NCBI GenBank assembly: GCA_946623485.1
Contig: CAMORF010000080.1
Location: 1 to 8,680 of the forward strand
Reading direction: 5' to 3'
DNA length: 8,680 nt
DNA from: an uncultured Clostridia bacterium
GTDB taxonomy: Bacteria; Bacillota; Clostridia; Lachnospirales; Lachnospiraceae
A model generated the notes under the pieces. That model saw nothing but the letters and a program-made list of their open reading frames with translations, was not told where the DNA came from and made no database searches. Shown here in pieces: positions 1 to 5,695 of this stretch (its first letter is position 1; every line of letters starts with the position of its first letter). The position numbers and the translations under genes were made by a program.

Positions 1-522
1 TTTCCTGCAGTCTCCAATCCGCTGAGCAATCCTTACGGCATATTTTTCCTCGCCGTACTCCCTCAGGATCCTCGTCAGGTCGGCTACAGGCCATGAATTC
101 ACAACCTCCCTCGCTGTGAGTTCCTGCCTTTGATCCATCCTCATGTCCAAAGGCGCTTGTTCCTCGCGGTAGGTAAAGCCGCGGCTGGCGTCATCGAGCT
201 GGTGTGATGAAACTCCCAGATCCAGCAGGATTCCGTCCACTGATGAGATGCCAAGTTCCCTCAGCTTCTCCCCCATCTGAGCGTAATTCGCCCGGATGAT
301 GGTTACCTTATCTCCAAACTCCCCGAGGCGTTTTCCGGCTGCCTCGATGGCCGCATCATCCTGGTCGATCCCGATCAGCCTTCCTCCCTTTGAAAGCCTT
401 TTCGCGATCTCGTAAGAATGACCTCCTCCGCCAAGTGTCCCGTCCACATAGATCCCATCGGGCGAAACATGCAGTGATTCGACTGCCTCGTAGAGAAGGA
501 CTGATGTGTGTCTGAATTCCAC
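1..522 (-). CDS. rsmH: 16S rRNA (cytosine-1402-N4)-methyltransferase RsmH, N-terminal part (cut by window edge)
   Basis: RsmH uses S-adenosylmethionine to methylate N4 of C1402 in the decoding centre of 16S rRNA. The visible 174 codons are the N-terminal part of a protein usually a little over 300 residues; the C terminus lies beyond the left edge. The start is a GTG at 520-522 giving (M)[13 protein letters not shown], with an ideal SD (AAGGAGG) five bases upstream; no ATG fits better. Seen: the glycine-rich SAM loop [10 protein letters not shown] (residues 27-36), IGIDQD (50-55) at the end of the second strand, [12 protein letters not shown] in the middle, the family motif RGF.YR....LDMRMD, and EYGEEKYA near the truncation. 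It normally sits directly after mraZ in the division/cell-wall cluster; here a 294-base gap separates them. Family knowledge and sequence agree fully. Confidence 0.97.
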   Translation of the reverse strand, partial: MEFRHTSVLLYEAVESLHVSPDGIYVDGTLGGGGHSYEIAKRLSKGGRLIGIDQDDAAIEAAGKRLGEFGDKVTIIRANYAQMGEKLRELGISSVDGILLDLGVSSHQLDDASRGFTYREEQAPLDMRMDQRQELTAREVVNSWPVADLTRILREYGEEKYAVRIAQRIGDCRK

Positions 523-547
523 ACGCTCCTCCTTCCGGCCTCCTGCA

Positions 548-565
548 CAGCCACTCCCCTGGCTG
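548..565 (-). repeat. Stem-loop just upstream of the rsmH SD
   Basis: Six-base stem CAGCCA/TGGCTG with a six-base loop, ending about 25 bases before the rsmH start. It leaves the SD unpaired on its own. Its function is unknown. Confidence 0.4.
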
Positions 566-567
566 AT

Positions 568-672
568 TCAAAGACCCTTCCCTGCCCACGTCCGGATCAC
601 CTCTCCCTCAGGCTCCCCGGCTGCCTCCTGCCGCTCCCTTTCGGCAGGAACCGCGATGAAGCATCGCGGCAT
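568..672 (-). CDS. Possible 34-residue micro-ORF between mraZ and rsmH (unproven)
   Basis: An ATG at 670-672 lies five bases after AGGAG, a good SD geometry, and opens a 34-codon frame ending in TGA, followed about 45 bases later by rsmH. The predicted peptide starts MPRCFIAVPAERERQE and is rich in Glu, Arg, Gly and Ala. It has no motif I recognise, no membrane segment and no known relative that I can recall. Its first codons form the 651-669 hairpin and the next hairpin also lies inside it, so the DNA may be kept for RNA structure rather than protein. A frame this short can occur by chance. Confidence 0.18.
   Translation of the reverse strand: MPRCFIAVPAERERQEAAGEPEGEVIRTWAGKGL
626..649 (-). 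repeat. Stem-loop with 8-bp stem in mraZ-rsmH gap
   Basis: TCCTGCCG pairs perfectly with CGGCAGGA around an eight-base loop. It lies next to the 651-669 hairpin, giving two strong adjacent structures in the transcript leading into rsmH. No U-tract follows. Confidence 0.5.
651..669 (-). repeat. Perfect hairpin CCGCGATG-aag-CATCGCGG in mraZ-rsmH gap
   Basis: An eight-base perfect inverted repeat with a three-base loop. On the minus strand the stem is followed by TTCC rather than a run of T, so it lacks the tail of an intrinsic terminator. It could stabilise an RNA end or affect translation of the rsmH leader, but nothing in the sequence decides this. Confidence 0.5.
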
Positions 673-787
673 AGCCTCTCCTGGCCGCTCCCTACAGCCA
701 GAAGCACTCTTTCCTGATCAAATCATTCCTGATCAAATGACCGGATATCAAATCATCAGATATCTGATAATCACATCCGTTCACGGA

Positions 788-816
788 ATCATATCCGTTC
801 CCTGATTCCGATCCAA
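788..816 (-). promoter_or_regulatory. Candidate sigma-A promoter for rsmH
   Basis: On the minus strand TTGGAT (811-816, 3 of 6 matches to -35) is followed after exactly 17 bases by TATGAT (788-793, 5 of 6 matches to -10). It starts right after the mraZ stop codon and would give an untranslated leader of about 260 bases carrying the hairpins. The good -10 and ideal spacing support it; the weak -35 and chance occurrence argue against it. Confidence 0.3.
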
Positions 817-1248
817 TCACAGATCAATGTCCAATCCGTCCAGAGCTTCCATGGACTCGTCGATCTCATCTGCCGAGGTCGCATCTACGTACTTCTCCTT
901 GGCCCATATCTCAATTTTCTTCATGGAGCCTTCCACCACGACATCCTTCTGCATTCCGGCGAACTCCCTCAAATTCTCCGGAATCAGGACTCTCCCTTGT
1001 TTGTCCATCTCGCTGAGTGTCGCGCCTGCGGCGAAGAACCTTACGACCTTCCTGGCATTTTTATTCGTAAGCGGCAATTTAGACAGCTTTTCTTCGAAGA
1101 CAGTCCACTCATCCATGGGATAAGCGTACAGGCAGCCATCCAGGCCCCTCGTGATCATGAATTCCGTTCCCAGCTGGTCACGGAACTGCTTCGGAACGAT
1201 CAGCCTGCCCTTGGCATCTAATGTGTTTTTGTAAGAACCATAAAACAT
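817..1248 (-). CDS. mraZ: Transcriptional regulator MraZ
   Basis: MraZ is a DNA-binding regulator of the division and cell-wall (dcw) cluster; it assembles as a ring and binds short GTG-containing direct repeats in its own promoter. The 143 residues match the family length and carry the two tandem AbrB/SpoVT-like halves: MFYGSYKNTLDAKGRLIVP at the N terminus (DAKGR motif, residues 12-16) and the second copy around SEMDKQGRVLIPENLREFAG. The C-terminal tail is acidic (ending DGLDIDL). The ATG at 1246-1248 gives the canonical N terminus; the nearest SD (GGGAGG) is unusually far away at about 12 bases. The gene has its own promoter and a clear MraZ-box array upstream, so autoregulation is expected. 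It is followed by rsmH after an unusually long gap. Confidence 0.97.
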   Translation of the reverse strand: MFYGSYKNTLDAKGRLIVPKQFRDQLGTEFMITRGLDGCLYAYPMDEWTVFEEKLSKLPLTNKNARKVVRFFAAGATLSEMDKQGRVLIPENLREFAGMQKDVVVEGSMKKIEIWAKEKYVDATSADEIDESMEALDGLDIDL

Positions 1249-1296
1249 CGTGCCGGACTGCCTCCCTCGGAGCTGCTTCGCCAGGAACCGTGGAAA

Positions 1297-1331
1297 CCTC
1301 CCTTATGATTCACCACAATTCCTCCCTTATG
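1297..1331 (-). repeat. Duplicated CATAAGGGAGG element in the mraZ leader
   Basis: The 11-base sequence CATAAGGGAGG occurs twice on the minus strand, at 1321-1331 and 1297-1307, exactly 24 bases apart. Each copy contains a near-perfect ribosome-binding sequence, but neither is placed for the mraZ ATG. The upstream copy is correctly spaced for a GTG at 1311-1313. It may reflect a local duplication or a leader with a regulatory ribosome site. Confidence 0.5.
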
Positions 1332-1357
1332 GCCCACAACTCACCACTATTTGCCAC
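1313..1357 (-). promoter_or_regulatory. MraZ-box operator array
   Basis: On the minus strand GTGG occurs at 1354-1357, 1344-1347 and 1334-1337, in units AGTGGCAAAT, AGTGGTGAGT and TGTGGGCCAT, that is, with an exact 10-bp period. A fourth GTGG lies at 1313-1316, 21 bases (about two helical turns) further on. Three or more GTG-core direct repeats at 10-bp spacing upstream of mraZ is the known MraZ binding arrangement. The array starts just after the predicted transcription start, so binding should block or modulate the mraZ promoter. Confidence 0.85.
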
Positions 1358-1367
1358 TCATGAGGCT

Positions 1368-1396
1368 ATCTTAATGGATTTCCTGTAATTCTGCAA
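1368..1396 (-). promoter_or_regulatory. Candidate sigma-A promoter of mraZ
   Basis: TTGCAG (1391-1396) and TAAGAT (1368-1373) on the minus strand are separated by 17 bases. Individual matches to consensus are modest (3 of 6 and 4 of 6), but the predicted start site falls directly before the MraZ boxes, which is where the promoter is expected. Confidence 0.5.
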
Positions 1397-1481
1397 GATA
1401 GAACATCTGTTTCAAAAGCGCCTCTTTGTGCATTTTGATCAGCCCCTCAGATTCGCTTATGTAGCGTTTTCTCACGCTCAT
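1371..1481 (-). CDS. Possible 36-residue small protein upstream of mraZ (unproven)
   Basis: An ATG at 1479-1481, preceded by a weak GGGGA ribosome site three to four bases away, opens a 36-codon frame ending in TAA that overlaps the mraZ -10 element. The peptide begins MSVRKRYISESEG and continues as a likely amphipathic helix with regular Leu, Ile and Met and many Lys and Glu residues. It has no cysteine pair and no membrane segment, and I recognise no family. It lies between the RelA-like gene's terminator and the mraZ operator, so it would need its own promoter, and none is clear. Protein-like composition is the main support; a chance frame of this length is quite possible. Confidence 0.25.
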   Translation of the reverse strand: MSVRKRYISESEGLIKMHKEALLKQMFYLAELQEIH

Positions 1482-1510
1482 TTTCCCCAAGATATAGTGA
1501 AACCAGGCAA

Positions 1511-1549
1511 TAAAAAAGCCCGGACTGCCTCAAACAGTCCGGGAAAAAA
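1511..1549 (-). terminator. Intrinsic terminator of the RelA/SpoT-like gene
   Basis: On the minus strand CCCGGACTG (1535-1543) and CAGTCCGGG (1519-1527) form a nine-base perfect GC-rich stem around a seven-base loop, followed by C and a run of six T. It lies about 40 bases after the stop codon at 1583 and separates this unit from the mraZ operon. On the plus strand the stem is followed by A residues, so it works in one direction only. Confidence 0.92.
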
Positions 1550-1582
1550 TCCCACAAATCATAAAAATGACGATAGTTTTTG

Positions 1583-3568
1583 TCAGTCCGGGATCTCAGT
1601 CATGACATCCAGCTGGAACCCTTCCCACATGTTCGCGCCCACATTCCAGTCACGCAGATCCGTTACAATCCGGTGATAAAATGCCTGCCCGCCATGCACA
1701 ATGTCATAGGTGCGAGCATCCCCCCGCGCCTCCAGATGGCGCCCGAAGGAACAGTTCCGGATGTCCTCCGCGCTGTAATCATCCTGGGTTCCGTCCGGCC
1801 AGTAGATGTAAAACCTTGGTATCTGAGGCTCGCTGGCATACCGCACATCCCCCGCAAGCTGGAGGATTCTTCTTCCTTCCGGCTCATAGCAGCACAGCAC
1901 ATGGGCATAGCGCCACACGGTCCTGGTAAAGTCCGAAACCCGGAACTGCATCAGCCAGCTCTCATCCATCATCCCGCTGCCGTCGTCCTTGGAGATAATC
2001 AGGACAATCGGAAACTGGCGTTCCGGATCGGTAATCGCCCGGGCAACCGTCTCTACATCCTCCTCCCGCAGGATCCGCCTCCTTCCGGAGCACGGAAGCG
2101 CGCTGCAGGTCCCGATGGTATCCACGATATTCTTATAGAATCCAGGATAGGAAAAATAGGTGGACTGGCGCTCTACGGTGGCGGAATCCCTCCGCTCCGG
2201 CTGCGCGTATCCGTTCAGGACCTTCAGCCAGATCCCGGCCGTTACGCCTTCCCCCTCCTTCTGTTCATAGACCTGCGCTTCAGAATACCAGATCCTGCCG
2301 CCTACCTCCGGATCCATATGCCGGACATGAACCTTCATCACATGGCGTTCCGGGTCATATTTCACCGTGACATGGTAGGCAAGAAGATCCGCGTGGTAGG
2401 TCTGGACCTCCTCCGGCATATTGCGGAACAGGACCCCGTACTTTGACTGGATCCATTTCCAGATCATCTTCGAACACTGGGTAAACACGGTCTGAGCGGT
2501 AGGCGGGCTGCCTGATTTCAGCCGGCTCCCGTCCACCCTGGTTTTCATCTGGAAGGCAACCTGCCGCCTCATCGGGCGCAGCTCAAAATGCCTGGCCTCC
2601 GTCTCCGAATCCTCACGCCCGTCATTGAACACGTCTGTCCGGTGAAATACATCCGTCAGGCGCTCATCGTGGAAAACGCTTTCATTCAGCAGCGCGATGA
2701 TCGTATTGACATTGATCGGCACATGGCGCGTGCGAGAAAGCAGCTGGCCGATCAGGATCTGCCGCGGGGTGCGGAAGATCTGCTTTGCAAGATTGTCCGA
2801 ACGTACCATATCCTCATTGAGGATCTGCTCCACCTCCGGATAGAGCTGGGTCTCCCCGAGCTTCAGACGGAAATGGCTCTTGATCATGTCGCTCCAGCGC
2901 CCGGACTTATACAAGGCATGCCCCAGGTCCTCAAACAGCGTCACCATCGATTTGTCGCACAGCTCCAGGGTTGCCAGGATCGAATTGAAATACCTGGAAA
3001 AGCCGGGGTAGTGGCTCCACAGCTCTTCCCCCTTATACCGCATGTCATGCTCCACTTCATGCCAGCCTTCAAAAAACATGGTTTTGATCTGGAGCTCGAA
3101 GGTATCGTCGATGCACATGTCCCAGGTCCGGGGCGATATCTCCGACTTCAGGTATTCCGGAAGGCGGCAGACGCCGTTGAGCTTCGCCGGCTTGAATTCA
3201 TCCTCACTGCGCTTGGAGGTGGACCACTCAATCACATCGAAGGTCTGCGCCATGATATCCCTGCAGATGTCAACATCATCATCAAAATACAGGTTAATGC
3301 GCACCCCGATCAGGTCCTGCAGCTTGTGTTCCTCGCTGAGGTCCTTCAGTTCAAATTTGCGCGCCATGGACTGGGCTGTTTTGGTTCTCGAAAAACACCG
3401 GTAATAAAGCCCGCACTGCTCCAGCCGGTCACTGATAATGCGGCGCAGGTCCTGCTCTACCACCGGCGGCACCTTTACCCCTGCCGCGAGCTGTTCTTTG
3501 GTAAATGACGCCGGGGCCGGGCCGGCGGTGTTTTGTTCCATTGTGTTCCGTATGGTGTAATCGTTCAT
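1583..3568 (-). CDS. Large protein with N-terminal RelA/SpoT-type nucleotidyltransferase domain
   Basis: 661 residues. Residues about 45-180 match the (p)ppGpp-synthetase fold of RelA/SpoT and small alarmone synthetases: R61-T-K63 with S67 and K71 (phosphate-binding strand/helix), LQDLIGVRINLYFDDD (83-98, D85 as the expected metal ligand), FELQIKT (157-163, E158 as the second acidic ligand) and WHEVEHDMRYKGEELW (169-184). There is no HD hydrolase domain and no TGS/ACT. The G-loop is unusual: P-A-K-L-N-G-V-C-R-L-P (127-137) where synthetases have K.NGY.S.H, so the guanine-stacking Tyr is Val and the His is Pro. Residues 200-320 look helical. The remainder up to 661 I do not recognise; it holds a hydrophobic strand FPIVLIIS (519-526), WRYAHVLCCYE and FYIYWPDGTQDD. 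The start ATG has a weak AAGG site upstream. Activity on GTP, another nucleotide or tRNA cannot be decided; loss of activity is also possible. Confidence 0.85.
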   Translation of the reverse strand: MNDYTIRNTMEQNTAGPAPASFTKEQLAAGVKVPPVVEQDLRRIISDRLEQCGLYYRCFSRTKTAQSMARKFELKDLSEEHKLQDLIGVRINLYFDDDVDICRDIMAQTFDVIEWSTSKRSEDEFKPAKLNGVCRLPEYLKSEISPRTWDMCIDDTFELQIKTMFFEGWHEVEHDMRYKGEELWSHYPGFSRYFNSILATLELCDKSMVTLFEDLGHALYKSGRWSDMIKSHFRLKLGETQLYPEVEQILNEDMVRSDNLAKQIFRTPRQILIGQLLSRTRHVPINVNTIIALLNESVFHDERLTDVFHRTDVFNDGREDSETEARHFELRPMRRQVAFQMKTRVDGSRLKSGSPPTAQTVFTQCSKMIWKWIQSKYGVLFRNMPEEVQTYHADLLAYHVTVKYDPERHVMKVHVRHMDPEVGGRIWYSEAQVYEQKEGEGVTAGIWLKVLNGYAQPERRDSATVERQSTYFSYPGFYKNIVDTIGTCSALPCSGRRRILREEDVETVARAITDPERQFPIVLIISKDDGSGMMDESWLMQFRVSDFTRTVWRYAHVLCCYEPEGRRILQLAGDVRYASEPQIPRFYIYWPDGTQDDYSAEDIRNCSFGRHLEARGDARTYDIVHGGQAFYHRIVTDLRDWNVGANMWEGFQLDVMTEIPD

Positions 3569-3764
3569 TTTTCTGCCTTACTAGCGCGCTCGGTTCTTAT
3601 CCCTTATGGCGCGCCGGATTGTTGTATCCTGCTGCATCCTGGATACACTTGATCCTTAGGACCTGTCACGGAATAACTTGCACATCTTGCTTGTCTTTTA
3701 TCCGATCGCACAACGCAAAAATCAATCACATAGTTATGCCTTGCCCGCGGCGGATTCCCCTGTG
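3569..3764 (-). other. Intergenic region between the TPR gene and the RelA-like gene
   Basis: 196 bases without a supported gene. It holds the candidate promoter at 3697-3725 and a weak hairpin, TGTATCC/GGATACA, at 3623-3647 (seven-base stem, eleven-base loop). No terminator for the TPR gene is visible, so read-through into the RelA-like gene is possible. Confidence 0.5.
3697..3725 (-). promoter_or_regulatory. Candidate sigma-A promoter for the RelA-like gene
   Basis: On the minus strand TTGATT (3720-3725, 4 of 6) and GATAAA (3697-3702, 4 of 6) are separated by exactly 17 bases, about 130 bases before the start codon. It is the best pair in the gap but is not a strong consensus match. Confidence 0.35.
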
Positions 3765-5522
3765 TCACTGGTACACCGGGTTCCCGTACATATCATACCC
3801 CTGTCCTGTCGTCGGATCCGTCCAGGCAATCTGCGGGGCGGATGAGGTTCCGGCGGAACCATTTCCCGACGTGTACACCGGGTTTCCATACATATCGTAC
3901 CCCTGCCCCGTGGTCGGATCCGTCCAGGCGATGCTGTTCGAATTCTGGTTTGTACCGGAATAGATCTCGATATTATTCTGTGTGGAAGCGTTGCTGCTGC
4001 CGGAGGACGAGGTGCCCGCGGACGAAGTGCCTGCCGAGGCATTGCTGTCCATGGACGCGGCGCCCTGGGATCCGGAGGCATTCGAATTAGCCGAATTGGA
4101 TCCGGTGCCCATATACGGCGTGACCATCGAGGCGGAATCCGGATAGCGGTTGGAGAAGTCCTGGAAGACCTCATCCGCTTTCTGATGGTTTCCCGCATTC
4201 AGGTAAGCAAATCCCAGATAGTACAGCGCGTCATAATACCGCTCGCTCTTCCCGCTCTCGTCCGAATCGATTGCCATCTGAAGCTGCTTTGCCGCTTCCT
4301 CATAATTGCCCGCCACGTAAGCCGTGGTTCCCTCTGTATAATACTGGTTAAACAACGCGTCCCCGACCATCGCGGTCAGGTCTTCATACAGCTGTTTTCC
4401 TTCCGCGTCGAAGTCTTTCTCGTTCAGCTTGCCCAGCGCCTCCACCGTTTTCGTCTGGTCGCCCTTCACATACAGGTCGGCAACCTTCAGAAGCTCCGTA
4501 TAAGATTCGACGCGTTTATTGGCCGTCTCTGCTTCTTTCTTTGCGGTTTCCGTGTTCTCATTCGCGCTGGCCACCTCATCCTGCAGGTCCTGGATCGTCG
4601 CCGTGACCGTGGCCAGTGAAGTATTGGCGTCAGACACCTGCTTGTTCGCCTTGTCATTGGCGCCCTGCCGGATCGCGGGCACCGTCAGAAACCAGACGAT
4701 TGCCGCCCCGAGCAGGATTCCAAGCATGATATTGATAAAGGTCGCAACGGTAGAGCTGTCCCGGAAGGTAGTAGGCGCGATGATAACATCGTTGCCGCTC
4801 ATGTAGCGCAGCGACACTTCCCTGGGGGTATCCTGAAGCTCATCCTCCGCGTTCGGCGAGCTGCGCTCCACCTTCGGTCTGGTGCGCCGCCCGAACAGGG
4901 ACATCTTCCCGGTCGTCTCCTCGATCTGGGTCAGGTAACGGAGAGTCGTTGTATTGGTATTGTCAATCCTGGCTGCTTTCTTCAGCAGTCCCCTGGCTTT
5001 CTCCCACTGCTCGGTGTGCATGTATTCCAGCGCAAGCAGCTGAATCGCCCTGACAAACTTCGGATTCTGGCTGACCACCTTGCGCAGCTGCATCTGCGCC
5101 ATATCCTCGTTGCCCTGCTTCAGGTAGGTCAGGCTCTGGTTATACTTGCGGATCGCGGTATTATACTGATCCAGCCTCAGCTTGGAGCCCTGCAGCTGGC
5201 GGATGTAGCCTGCAGCCAGGTTGTCGCTGCCGTTCAGGTTATTGCTGATCACCCATTCTACCAGCGCGTTGACCACCTCTCCTGTCTCAAAATAACAAAG
5301 TCCCAGGAGGTTGCGGGCGTCGGTATTCTCCTTATTGAATTTTAAGGACCGCTTCAGGCAGGAGATCGCGCCGGACAGATCCCTGACCTGCGCCTTCTCA
5401 AGCCCCTGGTTATACAGGAGATTGGAAATCCGGATGATTCTCCTGGGGATGGTAAGGTCCGCTCCGCAGATCCGGCAGTACTCCTCAGACTGTGCGGACG
5501 CTCCGCAGTAGATGCACTTCAT
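3765..5522 (-). CDS. Zinc-ribbon, TPR, single-pass membrane protein with Ser/Asn-rich tail
   Basis: 585 residues in a clear modular order. Residues 3-19 form a zinc ribbon (C3xxC6 ... C16xxC19). About 35-200 are helical tetratricopeptide repeats (for example GAISCLKRSLKFN, ARNLLGLCYFETGE, AQMQLRKVVSQNP, ARGLLKKAARID). A membrane helix lies at about 260-282, followed by a probable coiled coil (285-345), a second TPR region (390-460, TAYVAGNYEEAAKQLQMAI and DALYYLGFAYLNAGNHQKADEVF), a low-complexity Ser/Asn/Gly/Ala stretch (472-530), and two exact copies of a 20-residue motif at the end. The cytosolic ribbon and internal membrane helix imply N-in, C-out topology with the second TPR outside. It is probably a scaffold for protein contacts at the envelope; the exact role is unknown. 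The ATG overlaps the upstream small gene's stop (ATGA) and has AGGAG six bases before it, so translational coupling is likely. Confidence 0.9.
   Translation of the reverse strand: MKCIYCGASAQSEEYCRICGADLTIPRRIIRISNLLYNQGLEKAQVRDLSGAISCLKRSLKFNKENTDARNLLGLCYFETGEVVNALVEWVISNNLNGSDNLAAGYIRQLQGSKLRLDQYNTAIRKYNQSLTYLKQGNEDMAQMQLRKVVSQNPKFVRAIQLLALEYMHTEQWEKARGLLKKAARIDNTNTTTLRYLTQIEETTGKMSLFGRRTRPKVERSSPNAEDELQDTPREVSLRYMSGNDVIIAPTTFRDSSTVATFINIMLGILLGAAIVWFLTVPAIRQGANDKANKQVSDANTSLATVTATIQDLQDEVASANENTETAKKEAETANKRVESYTELLKVADLYVKGDQTKTVEALGKLNEKDFDAEGKQLYEDLTAMVGDALFNQYYTEGTTAYVAGNYEEAAKQLQMAIDSDESGKSERYYDALYYLGFAYLNAGNHQKADEVFQDFSNRYPDSASMVTPYMGTGSNSANSNASGSQGAASMDSNASAGTSSAGTSSSGSSNASTQNNIEIYSGTNQNSNSIAWTDPTTGQGYDMYGNPVYTSGNGSAGTSSAPQIAWTDPTTGQGYDMYGNPVYQ
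3771..3932 (-). repeat. Two exact 20-residue repeats at the TPR protein C terminus
   Basis: IAWTDPTTGQGYDMYGNPVY is encoded at 3873-3932 (residues 531-550) and again at 3771-3830 (residues 565-584), separated by a 14-residue Gly/Ser/Ala linker. The two DNA copies differ at seven positions, all synonymous. The second copy is followed only by Gln and the stop. Confidence 0.97.
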
Positions 5523-5695
5523 TTCACGCTCCTGCTATTGCTCTTGTTCTTATTCTTGCGTTCCTTCTCGTCCCGCATCATCTCCTTGAGGATGTCCGTC
5601 ACATCGGTGAGGTCGCGGCTGTAAATCGCGTCCTCCGCTTCATTGACATCCATGCTCGGATGGAATTTCTTCAGTTCCTCTTCATAATTCAGCAT
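5519..5695 (-). CDS. 58-residue hypothetical protein, coupled to folC and the TPR gene
   Basis: A short gene of 58 codons starting at ATG 5693-5695. GGAGA lies eight bases upstream inside the end of folC, whose stop it overlaps by 14 bases; its own TGA overlaps the next gene's ATG as ATGA. The protein begins MLNYEEELKKFHPSMDV, continues with EAEDAIYSRDLTDVTDIL and EMMRDEKE, and ends in a Lys/Asn/Ser/Arg-rich tail (KERKNKNKSNSRSVK). It looks mostly helical, acidic in front and basic at the end, with no cysteines and no membrane segment. I do not recognise a family. The tight packing on both sides and good ribosome site make it a real gene, probably made in step with FolC and the TPR membrane protein. 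Confidence 0.85.
   Translation of the reverse strand: MLNYEEELKKFHPSMDVNEAEDAIYSRDLTDVTDILKEMMRDEKERKNKNKSNSRSVK

Larger units (their letters stand above)
523..816 (-). other. mraZ-rsmH intergenic region rich in hairpins and short repeats
   Basis: A 294-base gap between two genes that are usually almost contiguous. Read on the minus strand, the first part is AT-richer and made of decayed short repeats: two copies of TTCCTGATCAAAT (711-723, 726-738), two copies of an ACGGAT(A/G)TGATT element, and the perfect palindrome ATCAGATATCTGAT (755-768). The second part is GC-rich with four stem-loops (548-565, 626-649, 651-669, 681-701) and two copies of an AGGGAGCGGC..AGG element. No U-tract follows any stem, so these are not typical intrinsic terminators. 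The region holds a candidate rsmH promoter and one possible micro-ORF, each listed separately. It resembles a leader or an eroded insertion more than a gene. Confidence 0.6.

Noticed and set aside
356..589. 77-codon minus-strand frame overlapping the rsmH start
   Set aside because: It overlaps the 5' part of rsmH in another frame, and the rsmH frame carries the conserved SAM motif and a better ribosome site.
1580..3508. Plus-strand frames of 288 and 306 codons
   Set aside because: Antisense shadows of the RelA-like gene, produced by its codon bias; no ribosome site or motif supports them.
3623..3647. Hairpin TGTATCC/GGATACA as a terminator of the TPR gene
   Set aside because: AT-rich seven-base stem, eleven-base loop and no T-run on the minus strand; far from the TPR stop codon.
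3505..3963. 152-codon plus-strand frame with internal repeats
   Set aside because: Its repeats are the reverse complement of the TPR protein's C-terminal duplication; no independent coding evidence.
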